From assembly GCA_964455285.1 (NCBI GenBank), contig CAYVVG010000097.1, positions 1-9,515 of the forward strand: DNA of 9,515 nucleotides. The letters are read 5' to 3'. The notes below the pieces were generated by a model, which ran no database searches, was not told where the DNA came from, and worked only from the letters and a program-made list of their open reading frames with translations. Source of the DNA: CAIVAT01 sp964455285 (GTDB lineage Bacteria > Bacteroidota > Bacteroidia > Bacteroidales > FEN-979). This document shows positions 1-6,860 of this stretch, piece by piece. The position numbers were made by a program, and so were the translations under genes. Position 1 is the stretch's first letter, and each line of letters begins with the position of its first letter.

Positions 1-1958
1 GGTACCGCCTGGCGCATCATGTTCGATCCCATGAGGGCACGGTTGGCATCGTCGTGTTCCAGGAAGGGGATCAGCGAGGCGGCGATGGAGGCGATCTGGT
101 TGGGCGCAATGTCCACCAGGTCCACCTTGGTCTTTTCAATGATAGGATAGTCGGCCAGGTAACGCACCTTCACTTTCTGTTCCAGCACATGGCCCTTTTC
201 GTCCATGGGTGTGGTGGCCTGGGCGATGATCTTGTGTTCTTCTTCTTCGGCCGTAAGGTAGGTAGGATCCTCCTCCAGGGTCACGCGGCCTTCGATCACT
301 TTATGGTAAGGGGTTTCGATGAAGCCCAGCTTGTCGATCTTCGCGTATACGCACAACGACGAGATCAGACCGATGTTCGGGCCTTCCGGGGTTTCGATGG
401 TGCAGAGACGGCCGTAATGGGTATAATGCACGTCGCGGACTTCGAACCCGGCACGTTCGCGGGAAAGACCTCCCGGTCCCAGGGCGGAGATACGGCGCTT
501 GTGCGTCAGTTCCGACAGCGGGTTCGTCTGGTCCATGAACTGCGAAAGCTGGTTGGTGCCGAAGAAACTGTTGATGACCGATGAGAGGGTCTTGGCGTTG
601 ATCAGGTCGGTGGGTGTGAACACCTCGTTGTCGCGCACGTTCATGCGTTCGCGGATGGTGCGGGCCATGCGGGAGAGACCCACGCCGAACTGGTTGAAAA
701 GCTGTTCGCCCACCGTGCGGACGCGACGGTTGCTCAGGTGGTCGATGTCATCGACCTCAGCTTTGGCATTCACCAGCTCGATGAGGTACTTGATGATGGA
801 GATGATGTCCTCCTTGGTCAGCACCTTGATTTCGGCAGGCGTGTTGAGGTTGAGTTTCCGGTTGATGCGGTAGCGCCCTACGTCGCCGAGGTCGTACCGT
901 TTGTCGGAGAAGAAGAGCTTCTCGATGATCCCGCGTGCGGTCTCTTCGTCGGGGGGTTCGGCGTTGCGCAACTGGCGGTAGATGAACTCCACGGCCTCTT
1001 TTTCCGAGTTCGCGGGGTCCTTCTGCAACGTATTGAAAATGATGGAGTAGTCGGTATTGAGAGCCTCTTCCCGGTGAATCAGAATGGTCTTGATGCCGGC
1101 GTCGAGGATCTGGTCGATGTGATCGTTCTCGAGGATCGTTTCACGCTCGATGATCACCTCGGTACGTTCGATGGAGACGACTTCGCCGGTATCTTCATCC
1201 ACGAAATCCTCGATCCATGCACGGACCACACGGGCGGCGAGTTTGGAACCGACGACCCTTTTCAGGGCGGCACGGCTTACCTTGATCTCCTGGGCCAGGC
1301 CGAAGATCTCGAGGATATCCTTGTCGGTCTCATACCCGATGGCGCGAAGCAGCGTGGTAACGGGCAACTTCTTCTTCCGGTCGATGTAGGCGTACATCAC
1401 GTTGTTGATGTCGGTCGTAAACTCGATCCAGGACCCTTTGAAAGGAATGATCCTGGCCGAGTAAAGCTGCGATCCGTTGGCGTGGAAGCTGGTGCTGAAA
1501 AACACGCCGGGAGACCGGTGCAGCTGGGAGACAACCACCCGTTCGGCGCCGTTGATGACGAAGGTGCCCCGCGGGGTCATGTAGGGGATCATTCCCAGGT
1601 AGACATCCTGTATGATCGTTTCGAAGTCTTCGTGCTCGGGGTCGGTGCAGTATAGTTTCAGTTTGGCCTTCAGCGGGACGCTATAGGTGAGTCCGCGTTC
1701 GATGCATTCCTCGATGGAATAGCGGGGCGGATCGATGAAGTAGTCAAGGAATTCCAGCACGAAATTGTTACGCGCATCGGAAATCGGGAAATTTTCCGTG
1801 AAAACCTTGTACAGTCCTTCATTGACCCTGTTCTCAGGATTTGTCTCCAACTGAAAAAAATCCTGGAAGGATTTTACCTGAATATCAAGAAAGTCAGGGT
1901 ATTCAGCTTTGATCCGGGTGGATCCAAAGCAAATTTTTTCAATCTTTTTCGAAGCCAA
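1..1958 (-). CDS. rpoB: RNA polymerase beta subunit, N-terminal half (3' end outside window)
   Basis: Beta subunit of DNA-directed RNA polymerase, which forms one side of the active-site cleft. About 652 codons are present, and the frame runs off the left edge after ...MMRQAVP. Recognisable blocks are EYPDFLDIQVKSFQDFF near the start, INGAERVVVSQLHRSPGVFF, the rifampicin pocket (FGTNQLSQFMDQTNPLSELTHKRRISALGPGGLS, about 460-560) and ETPEGPNIGLI. The pocket keeps the usual sensitive-type residues (D of FMDQ, H of THKRR, S before ALGPGG), so no resistance change is seen. The frame is open back to a TAA just before position 2000 with no ATG. I place the start at TTG 1958-1956, giving MASKKIEKICFGST, which aligns well with Bacteroides RpoB N-termini as I recall them. 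It is the last gene of the stalk-protein operon and lies 122 bases after rplL, with a strong hairpin between. The identity is certain; the start is probable. Confidence 0.97.
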   Translation of the reverse strand, partial: MASKKIEKICFGSTRIKAEYPDFLDIQVKSFQDFFQLETNPENRVNEGLYKVFTENFPISDARNNFVLEFLDYFIDPPRYSIEECIERGLTYSVPLKAKLKLYCTDPEHEDFETIIQDVYLGMIPYMTPRGTFVINGAERVVVSQLHRSPGVFFSTSFHANGSQLYSARIIPFKGSWIEFTTDINNVMYAYIDRKKKLPVTTLLRAIGYETDKDILEIFGLAQEIKVSRAALKRVVGSKLAARVVRAWIEDFVDEDTGEVVSIERTEVIIERETILENDHIDQILDAGIKTILIHREEALNTDYSIIFNTLQKDPANSEKEAVEFIYRQLRNAEPPDEETARGIIEKLFFSDKRYDLGDVGRYRINRKLNLNTPAEIKVLTKEDIISIIKYLIELVNAKAEVDDIDHLSNRRVRTVGEQLFNQFGVGLSRMARTIRERMNVRDNEVFTPTDLINAKTLSSVINSFFGTNQLSQFMDQTNPLSELTHKRRISALGPGGLSRERAGFEVRDVHYTHYGRLCTIETPEGPNIGLISSLCVYAKIDKLGFIETPYHKVIEGRVTLEEDPTYLTAEEEEHKIIAQATTPMDEKGHVLEQKVKVRYLADYPIIEKTKVDLVDIAPNQIASIAASLIPFLEHDDANRALMGSNMMRQAV

Positions 1959-2018
1959 GGCCGGTATATTTTTTTCCTGCGTGGGCAGGAAGGTTTGAAA
2001 TTAATTTTAATAAATAAA

Positions 2019-2052
2019 CCATAGACCTCTTCCTCCCGGAAGAGATCTATGG
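2019..2052 (-). terminator. rplL-rpoB intergenic hairpin (attenuator or processing site)
   Basis: Two 15-base arms, 2019-2033 and 2038-2052, pair fully with one G-U wobble around a 4-base loop (GGGA in the minus-strand RNA). The next bases of that RNA are UUUAUUUAUU. This looks like an intrinsic terminator, yet rpoB starts about 60 bases further on. Partial termination or RNase III cleavage, both known in the E. coli rplL-rpoB gap, are the likely roles. The structure is seen; the role is inferred. Confidence 0.75.
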
Positions 2053-2080
2053 ACTTTATTATGGTATAAGATCAGTCGTC

Positions 2081-2461
2081 TTACTTAATTTCAACCTCAG
2101 CGCCGGCCTCTTTTAATTGAACCATCAGAGCGTTAGCTTCATCCTTGGAAACGCCTTCCTTGATCGCTTTCGGGGCGGCGTCGACCAGTTCCTTGGCCTC
2201 TTTCAGACCCAGGCTGGTAAGTTCCTTCACCAGTTTCACCACGGCGAGTTTTGCCTGTCCGGCATTTTTCAGGACAACATCAAAGGTGGTCTTCTCGGCG
2301 GCTTCCGGAGCGGCGGCTGCGGCGGCGGGGCCGGCGGCAACAGCTACTGCGGCGGCTGCGGGTTCAATACCGTATTCCTCTTTCAGGATCTTTGCTAATT
2401 CGTTAACCTCTTTTACTGTTAAATTGACTAACTGTTCTGCAAACGCTTTTAAATCTGCCAT
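2081..2461 (-). CDS. rplL: 50S ribosomal protein bL12 (L7/L12)
   Basis: The stalk protein that recruits GTPase translation factors (EF-Tu, EF-G, IF2) to the ribosome; it binds as dimers to uL10. It has 126 aa, the usual length. The N-terminal dimerisation helices cover about residues 1-33 (MADLKAFAEQLVNLTVKEVNELAKIL), an Ala/Pro/Gly hinge about 34-55, and the globular factor-binding domain about 57-126, including EKTTFDVVL, LGLKEAKELV and a C-terminal EVEIK. The ATG at 2461 gives the standard MADLK start. No Shine-Dalgarno sequence precedes it (AAUAACA before the ATG), as is usual for Bacteroidota. It follows rplJ by 68 bases and precedes rpoB, the standard order. Confidence 0.98.
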   Translation of the reverse strand: MADLKAFAEQLVNLTVKEVNELAKILKEEYGIEPAAAAVAVAAGPAAAAAAPEAAEKTTFDVVLKNAGQAKLAVVKLVKELTSLGLKEAKELVDAAPKAIKEGVSKDEANALMVQLKEAGAEVEIK

Positions 2462-2529
2462 TGTTATTAGTGTTTGTGTTCCGAAACGGGGAACGGTTAC
2501 TACTTGTTTTACTTTTCTTTTTTCCTCGA

Positions 2530-3051
2530 TTATTCAGGTTTCTCCGAAAGGGTCTTGACGATCCCGGAGAGATTATTACCGCCCGACTGAAGCGCGGAGA
2601 TCACGTTCCTGGCCGGAGACTGCAGCAGCCCGATCAGGTCGCCGATCAGTTCGTTTTTCGACTTGATGCTGATCAGCATATCGAGCTGGTTGTCGCCCAG
2701 GTAAATGCATTCTTCCACGTAGGCGCCCTTCAGCAGCGGCTTCTGGGTGTTCTTGCGGAACTCCTTGATCATCTTGGCCGGATCGTTGGGAACTTCCGAG
2801 AACATGATCGAGGTCGATCCCCTGAGCACCGGGTAAAGCTCATCCAATTGCTTTCCCGAACGCTCCATGGCCTTTTTCAGCAGGGTGTTCTTGACCACCT
2901 GCAGATGAACCTTCTTCTTGAAGCAGGTTCTCCTGAGCCGGCTGGTCGTTTCCGCGTTGAGGGTCGACGTATCGGTCAGGTAGAAGGAACCGGCTTCTTT
3001 CAGTTGTTCGGCCAGGGTATCGATAAATTGGTTTTTTTCTTCTTTTTTCAT
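2530..3051 (-). CDS. rplJ: 50S ribosomal protein uL10
   Basis: Base of the ribosomal stalk: the N-terminal domain contacts 23S rRNA and uL11, and the C-terminal helix carries the bL12 dimers. It has 173 aa, typical for bacteria. Family features are the MKKEEKNQFIDTLAEQL start, the conserved VVKNTLLKKA at about 52-61, GSTSIMFSE around residue 100, and a C-terminal helical tail (RNVISALQSGGNNLSGIVKTLSEK). The start ATG lies 26 bases after the rplA stop codon. This spacer is too short for the long L10 leader known in E. coli, so any autoregulatory site would have to overlap rplA; I see none. There is no clear Shine-Dalgarno sequence. Confidence 0.97.
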   Translation of the reverse strand: MKKEEKNQFIDTLAEQLKEAGSFYLTDTSTLNAETTSRLRRTCFKKKVHLQVVKNTLLKKAMERSGKQLDELYPVLRGSTSIMFSEVPNDPAKMIKEFRKNTQKPLLKGAYVEECIYLGDNQLDMLISIKSKNELIGDLIGLLQSPARNVISALQSGGNNLSGIVKTLSEKPE

Positions 3052-3077
3052 GATTGTTGTCTCTCAGGTTACAGTAG

Positions 3078-3773
3078 TTAGGCAGTCACCGATTTCGGAT
3101 CCACCGGAACGCTCGGGCTCATGGTACTCGACATGTAGATGCTCTTCACGTAAGTCCCTTTTGCCGACGAGGGTTTCAGTTTGACAATCGTGGTGATCAG
3201 TTCCCGTGCATTGTCCACAATCTTGTCGCGGTCGAACGAGACCTTTGCGACGGCAGCGTGAATGATGCCGAACTTATCGACCTTGAAATCGATCTTTCCT
3301 GCTTTCACCTCTTTAACGGCCTTTCCAACCTCCATGGTAACAGTCCCCGTTTTAGGGTTGGGCATCAGTCCCCGCGGTCCGAGGATTCGTCCGAGTGCAC
3401 CAACCTTGGCCATCACACTGGGCATGGTGATAATGACGTCCACATCGGTCCAACCGCCTTTGATCTTCTCGATATAGTCATCCAGCCCGACATAGTCGGC
3501 TCCGGCCTGCGTGGCCTCTTCCTCCTTGTCGGGAGTGCAGAGTACCAGCACGCGGATGGTTTTTCCGGTACCGTGAGGAAGCGTCACGATGCCGCGAACC
3601 ATCTGGTTGGCTTTACGGGGATCTACCCCCAGGCGAACGTCAATATCAACGGATGAGTCAAACTTCGTACTGCTGATCTCTTTGACGAGCGCAGCAGCAT
3701 CCGCTAACGAATAAACGGTATCCTTGTCGATTTTTGCCAAGGCTACCTTCCTCTTTTTAGTCAGCTTTTGCAT
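3078..3773 (-). CDS. rplA: 50S ribosomal protein uL1
   Basis: Protein of the mobile L1 stalk at the E site, which helps release deacylated tRNA; in many bacteria it also represses its own operon by binding the rplK leader. It has 231 aa, the normal length. Visible family blocks are the basic MQKLTKKRKVAL start, the VDIDVRLGVDPRKANQMVRG strand, LPHGTGK (about 65-71) and the highly conserved LGPRGLMPNPKTGTV (about 131-145). The C-terminus carries SIYMSSTMSPSVPVD, the form of the usual STMG(P/A) motif. ATG 3773 gives the standard N-terminus. It follows rplK by 60 bases. No Shine-Dalgarno sequence is seen (ACCGAAAA before the ATG). Confidence 0.98.
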   Translation of the reverse strand: MQKLTKKRKVALAKIDKDTVYSLADAAALVKEISSTKFDSSVDIDVRLGVDPRKANQMVRGIVTLPHGTGKTIRVLVLCTPDKEEEATQAGADYVGLDDYIEKIKGGWTDVDVIITMPSVMAKVGALGRILGPRGLMPNPKTGTVTMEVGKAVKEVKAGKIDFKVDKFGIIHAAVAKVSFDRDKIVDNARELITTIVKLKPSSAKGTYVKSIYMSSTMSPSVPVDPKSVTA

Positions 3774-3833
3774 TTTTCGGTTATTTAAAACTGTTGTTAA
3801 TGAGGTCCTTTAAACAACAATTGGGTTTCACAA

Positions 3834-4277
3834 TTACTTTTTGAAAGGAGGGGTTCCGGTTACCGTGATCCCCATGCTGCGCGCCGTACCGGCTACCATT
3901 TTGGTCGCCGAATCGAGGGTAAAGGCGTTCAGGTCGGGCATTTTGTCCTCGGCGATTTTCTGAACCTGTTCCCACGATACGGATGCCACCTTGTTACGGT
4001 TGGGTTCCGCGGATCCCTTGGGAAGTTTCGATATCTCCATCAGTTGAACGGCGACGGGAGGGGTCTTGATGACGAAGTCAAACGATTTGTCGCGGTACAC
4101 CGTAATGATGACGGGAATCACTTTCCCGGCTTTGTCCTGGGTCCGCGCGTTGAACTGTTTGCAAAACTCCATGATGTTTACCCCTTTGGCCCCCAGAGCG
4201 GGTCCGATGGGAGGTGAAGGATTCGCCGCAGCACCCTTGATCTGCAGCTTGATGATTCCGCTTACTTCTTTTGCCAT
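3834..4277 (-). CDS. rplK: 50S ribosomal protein uL11
   Basis: Binds the GTPase-associated centre of 23S rRNA with uL10, takes part in factor GTPase activity and the stringent response, and is part of the thiostrepton site. It has 147 aa, as usual. The N-terminal domain has the proline-rich NPSPPIGPALG (residues 19-29) with the prolines intact, so no thiostrepton-resistance substitution is seen there. GVNIMEFCKQFN follows at about 33-44. The C-terminal RNA-binding domain contains DLNAFTLDSATKMVAGTARSMGITVTG. It is the first ribosomal protein gene after nusG, 78 bases downstream, with a possible hairpin in the spacer. The ATG at 4277 gives MAKEVSG and has no Shine-Dalgarno sequence. Confidence 0.98.
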   Translation of the reverse strand: MAKEVSGIIKLQIKGAAANPSPPIGPALGAKGVNIMEFCKQFNARTQDKAGKVIPVIITVYRDKSFDFVIKTPPVAVQLMEISKLPKGSAEPNRNKVASVSWEQVQKIAEDKMPDLNAFTLDSATKMVAGTARSMGITVTGTPPFKK

Positions 4278-4293
4278 TTTATTGATTATTGGT

Positions 4294-4351
4294 GTGACGG
4301 CCCGGTGAGCCCTCTTAACTTTCTTTCTTGCAACGTGCAGCAGCGCGTCAC
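4294..4351 (-). promoter_or_regulatory. Possible structured rplK leader (candidate L1 operator)
   Basis: The nusG-rplK spacer has a 6-bp perfect closing stem (GUGACG at 4351-4346 with CGUCAC at 4299-4294 in the minus-strand RNA) around about 46 bases that contain a UGCA-CGU-UGCA mini-hairpin and a GC-rich GGGCUCACCGGGCC. In many bacteria uL1 represses rplKA by binding such a leader. I could not match the conserved L1-site bases, so this is an inference from position and pairing only. Confidence 0.3.
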
Positions 4352-4355
4352 TTTT

Positions 4356-4898
4356 CTATTCTTTCTGGACCTGCATAAAGCTGAGTTCCAGCGGTGTCTT
4401 GCGTCCGAAGATCTTGACCATCACCTTCAGTTTTTTCTTCTCCTCGTTGATCTCTTCGATCACGCCGCTGAAGCTGTTGAAGGGTCCGTCGATCACTGTC
4501 ACTGTTTCTCCGATGATGAAGGGGATGTTCACCTCTTCACCCTGTTCCGAAAGCTCATCAAATTTTCCCAGGATCCGTTTCACCTCCGACGGGCGGAGGG
4601 GGTCTGCCACTCCTTTGGATCCGAGAAAGCCCAGCACACCGGGGATGTTCCGGATGATGTGGGGCACCTCGCCGATCAGGGCGGCTTCGATCAGCACATA
4701 ACCGGGGAAGTAGTTGCGCTCTTTGCTCACTTTCTTCCCGTTGCGGATCAGGTAAACCTTTTCCTGCGGAATGAGTACCTGGGAGATGTACTCTTCGAGG
4801 TGATGGTTCGCAATCTCGCTTTCGAGATATTGCTTAACCTTCTTCTCGTTCCCGGAGATGGCCCTGACAACGTACCACTTCTTGGTGAATTCGGTCAT
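4356..4898 (-). CDS. nusG: Transcription antitermination/elongation factor NusG
   Basis: General elongation factor that binds RNA polymerase through its NGN domain and couples it to ribosomal S10 or Rho through its KOW domain. It has 180 aa, close to E. coli NusG. The NGN domain starts at KWYVVRAISGNEKKV (about 7-21) and includes FPGYVLIEA (about 64-72) and the conserved PGVLGFLGS. The KOW domain (about 127-180) reads GETVTVIDGPFNSFSGVIEEI and ends FGRKTPLELSFMQVQKE, very similar to the E. coli form. Position 4898 gives MTEFTKKWYV. It lies 60 bases after secE and 78 before rplK, the standard secE-nusG-rplK order. There is no Shine-Dalgarno sequence. Confidence 0.98.
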   Translation of the reverse strand: MTEFTKKWYVVRAISGNEKKVKQYLESEIANHHLEEYISQVLIPQEKVYLIRNGKKVSKERNYFPGYVLIEAALIGEVPHIIRNIPGVLGFLGSKGVADPLRPSEVKRILGKFDELSEQGEEVNIPFIIGETVTVIDGPFNSFSGVIEEINEEKKKLKVMVKIFGRKTPLELSFMQVQKE

Positions 4899-4958
4899 GC
4901 TGAGGTTGGGATGGATTCCCGGTTTAAATTCATTCCCGCGGCAAATGCCCCGGACACT

Positions 4959-5153
4959 TTAGAACAGTTTGTAGAATTGGACGAGGACATTACGGAAGAC
5001 CTCGTCCATGGCAAACACGATCACAGCGATGATGAGTGAGGCGACAGAGACCACGATGGCACTTCCCTGCAATTCGGACCAGGTAGGCCAGGAGACCTTG
5101 TGCATCAGCTCGTCGTAGCTTTCCTGGATGTAGGTGACAACTTTATTAGCCAT
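4959..5153 (-). CDS. secE: Preprotein translocase subunit SecE
   Basis: Small membrane subunit of the SecYEG translocon; it clamps SecY in the inner membrane. It has 64 aa, the short single-span form common outside the Gammaproteobacteria. An amphipathic N-terminal helix (VVTYIQESYDELMHKV) leads into the conserved KVSWPTW motif (residues 19-25). One membrane span follows at about 31-49 (SAIVVSVASLIIAVIVFAM), then a short tail ending YKLF. I chose ATG 5153 (MANKVVTYI) rather than an in-frame ATG at 5171, because the latter would start inside the tRNA-Trp gene. The gap from the tRNA 3' end is only 15 bases, so secE is probably made from a transcript cleaved at the tRNA. No Shine-Dalgarno sequence is seen. 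Confidence 0.96.
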   Translation of the reverse strand: MANKVVTYIQESYDELMHKVSWPTWSELQGSAIVVSVASLIIAVIVFAMDEVFRNVLVQFYKLF

Positions 5154-5168
5154 TGATCTGACATTTTG

Positions 5169-5241
5169 CACGGGTGGTAGGAATCGAACCCACAGCCTAC
5201 GGTTTTGGAGACCGCCACTCTACCAGTTGAGCTACACCCGT
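5169..5241 (-). tRNA. tRNA-Trp (anticodon CCA)
   Basis: A 73-base cloverleaf: acceptor ACGGGTG/CACCCGT, D arm beginning GCTC, anticodon loop CTCCAAA with CCA in a GCGGT/ACCGT stem, T arm GTGGG-TTCGATT-CCTAC, discriminator G as usual for Trp. The CCA end is not encoded. It sits between tuf and secE. Confidence 0.97.
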
Positions 5242-5242
5242 G

Positions 5243-5258
5243 TGTAATTAATCTTTAA
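5243..5258. repeat. Left copy of 16-bp inverted repeat flanking tuf
   Basis: TGTAATTAATCTTTAA on the plus strand lies just upstream of tRNA-Trp. Its exact reverse complement is at 6535-6550, in the tuf leader. In the minus-strand transcript the two copies would be complementary. Confidence 0.8.
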
Positions 5259-5277
5259 CCGTTTGCAGAGGATGATT

Positions 5278-5332
5278 GAAAAAGCAAGCCGGCTACTCCG
5301 GTGCTGGGACCCTTTCGCGGGCTTACTTTTTC
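5278..5332 (-). terminator. Hairpin between tuf and tRNA-Trp
   Basis: In the minus-strand RNA, GAAAAAGUAAGCC (5332-5320) pairs with GGCUUGCUUUUUC (5290-5278), 13 bp with one U-G wobble, around a 29-base GC-rich apex. It starts 10 bases after the tuf stop codon. The 3' arm contains UUUUU but no separate U tract follows, so it may be a partial terminator, a processing site or a 3'-end protector for tuf mRNA. Confidence 0.55.
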
Positions 5333-5342
5333 ATCATAATGA

Positions 5343-6530
5343 TTAGTCCAGGATCTCGGTAACCTGTCCGGCACCCACGGTACGACCGCCTTCGCGGATG
5401 GCGAAGCGAAGACCTTTGTTCATGGCGATCTCGGCGATCAGGTCGACGGTGATGGTCAGGTTGTCGCCCGGCATACACATCTCGATTCCTTCCGGCAGGT
5501 GGATCTCACCGGTAACATCGGTGGTCCTGAAGTAGAACTGCGGGCGGTATTTATTGTGGAACGGGGTATGACGGCCGCCTTCCTGGGTTTTCAGGATATA
5601 GACCTCGGCTTTGAATTTCTTATGCGGGGTGATGGAACCCGGTTTGGCAATGACCATACCGCGACGGATCTCATCCTTGTCGATACCACGGAGCAGCAGA
5701 CCTGCGTTGTCGCCGGCTTCGCCGCGGTCGAGGATCTTGCGGAACATTTCAACCCCGGTTACGACCGATTTCAGTTTTTCGGCTCCCATACCGATGATTT
5801 CGACGGGTTCGCCGCTGTTGATGACGCCGGTTTCGATCCTTCCGGTAGCCACGGTGCCGCGGCCGGTGATCGAGAAGACATCTTCCACGGGCATGAGGAA
5901 GGGCTTGTCGACGTCGCGTGTCGGCAGGGGGATCCAGGTATCGACTGCTTCCATCAGTTCCATGATCTTTTCAACCCACACCGGCTCCTTGTTGAGTCCG
6001 CCGAGGGCCGAACCGCGGATCACCGGGGTGTTGGCGCCGTCGAAACCGTAGAAGGTAAGCAGGTCGCGGATCTCCATTTCAACGATCTCCAGGATCTCCG
6101 GATCGTCGACACTGTCGCACTTGTTCATGAAAACGACCAGCTTGGGAACGCCGACCTGGCGGGCGAGCAGGATGTGTTCGCGCGTCTGGGGCATGGGGCC
6201 GTCGGTGGCGGCTACCACGATGATGGCGCCGTCCATCTGGGCAGCACCGGTAACCATGTTCTTGATATAGTCGGCGTGGCCCGGGCAGTCAACGTGGGCA
6301 TAATGCCGGTTGGCTGTCTGGTACTCGATGTGAGCGGTGTTGATCGTGATTCCGCGTGCCTTTTCTTCCGGAGCGTTGTCGATCGAATCGAACGAACGGA
6401 ATTCCGAAAGGCCCTTGTCTGCCAGAACCAGCGTAATGGCAGCCGTTAATGTGGTTTTGCCATGGTCAATGTGGCCAATCGTACCGACATTGACGTGCGG
6501 CTTCGTGCGTGAAAAATGTTCTTTAGCCAT
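5343..6530 (-). CDS. tuf: Translation elongation factor Tu
   Basis: GTPase that brings aminoacyl-tRNA to the ribosomal A site. It has 395 aa and is complete. The G domain has GHIDHGKT (19-26, P-loop), RGITIN (switch I), DCPGH (81-85, with the catalytic His) and NKCD (136-139); the numbering follows E. coli EF-Tu through this part. Domain 2 includes FSITGRGTVATGRIE, and domain 3 ends GGRTVGAGQVTEILD. The Q of LARQVGVP, part of the kirromycin pocket, is unchanged. ATG 6530 gives MAKEHFSRTKPHVNVGTIGH. It is preceded by four tRNA genes and followed by tRNA-Trp and secE. The leader is AT-rich with no Shine-Dalgarno sequence, and a large hairpin lies 60 bases upstream. Confidence 0.99.
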   Translation of the reverse strand: MAKEHFSRTKPHVNVGTIGHIDHGKTTLTAAITLVLADKGLSEFRSFDSIDNAPEEKARGITINTAHIEYQTANRHYAHVDCPGHADYIKNMVTGAAQMDGAIIVVAATDGPMPQTREHILLARQVGVPKLVVFMNKCDSVDDPEILEIVEMEIRDLLTFYGFDGANTPVIRGSALGGLNKEPVWVEKIMELMEAVDTWIPLPTRDVDKPFLMPVEDVFSITGRGTVATGRIETGVINSGEPVEIIGMGAEKLKSVVTGVEMFRKILDRGEAGDNAGLLLRGIDKDEIRRGMVIAKPGSITPHKKFKAEVYILKTQEGGRHTPFHNKYRPQFYFRTTDVTGEIHLPEGIEMCMPGDNLTITVDLIAEIAMNKGLRFAIREGGRTVGAGQVTEILD

Positions 6531-6534
6531 GGGA

Positions 6535-6550
6535 TTAAAGATTAATTACA
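6535..6550. repeat. Right copy of 16-bp inverted repeat flanking tuf
   Basis: TTAAAGATTAATTACA on the plus strand, only 4 bases upstream of the tuf ATG. It is the exact reverse complement of 5243-5258. A second, partial copy (TTAATTACAA) repeats directly at 6555-6564. Confidence 0.8.
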
Positions 6551-6590
6551 AAGTTTAATTACAATTGTTTTGGTTCGGTTATCTTTCGGG

Positions 6591-6638
6591 CATGTTTCTG
6601 GCAGAGATGCACCGCGGCGCATCACTGCCAGAAACATG
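6591..6638. repeat. 48-base near-perfect palindrome between tRNA-Thr(GGT) and tuf
   Basis: Arms 6591-6604 (CATGTTTCTGGCAG) and 6625-6638 are perfect reverse complements (14 bp). After one A/A mismatch, the stem continues with GATGC/GCATC (6606-6610, 6619-6623), leaving a GC-rich 8-base tip. In the transcript it starts 7 bases after the tRNA 3' end and ends 60 bases before tuf. No U tract follows on either strand, so it is not a standard terminator. An RNase III-type processing site or mRNA stabiliser is possible. Confidence 0.8.
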
Positions 6639-6645
6639 TCCACAG

Positions 6646-6717
6646 AGCCTTTGACCAGAATTGAACTGGTGACCCCTTCCTTACCAAGGAAGTGCTCTAC
6701 CCCTGAGCTACAAAGGC
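6646..6717 (-). tRNA. tRNA-Thr (anticodon GGT)
   Basis: A 72-base cloverleaf: acceptor GCCTTTG/CAAAGGC, D arm GCTC-AGGGGTA-GAGC, anticodon stem CTTCC/GGAAG with loop TTGGTAA (GGT), T arm ACCAG-TTCAATT-CTGGT, discriminator T. CCA is not encoded. Fourth tRNA of the cluster, directly before tuf. Confidence 0.97.
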
Positions 6718-6783
6718 GTGTCATCTGTTTTTCGCCACAGGGCGACGGGCAAAGGGTGTGAGTGTGCAACATTATATATTATG

Positions 6784-6856
6784 AGCGGAAGACGGGGCTC
6801 GAACCCGCCACCTGAAGCTTGGAAGGCTTCCGCTCTACCAAATGAGCTACTTCCGC
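6784..6856 (-). tRNA. tRNA-Gly (anticodon TCC)
   Basis: A 73-base cloverleaf: acceptor GCGGAAG/CTTCCGC, D arm GCTC-ATTTGGTA-GAGC, anticodon stem GAAGC/GCTTC with loop CTTCCAA (TCC), T loop TTCGAGC, discriminator T as usual for Gly. CCA is not encoded. Confidence 0.97.
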
Positions 6857-6860
6857 GAAG

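Noticed and set aside
738..1655. 305-codon open frame on the plus strand
   Set aside because: It is antisense to rpoB, whose frame gives a clear RpoB protein; the plus frame has no recognisable motif.
2462..2529. GTTCC/GGAAC hairpin in the rplJ-rplL spacer
   Set aside because: Five base pairs only and no U tract; not enough for a regulatory call.
3792..3819. TGTTGTT/AACAACA hairpin in the rplA-rplK spacer
   Set aside because: Only 7 bp and AT-rich, with no U tract; too weak to call.
5499..6449. 316-codon open frame on the plus strand
   Set aside because: Shadow of tuf on the opposite strand, caused by its GC-rich codon pattern.
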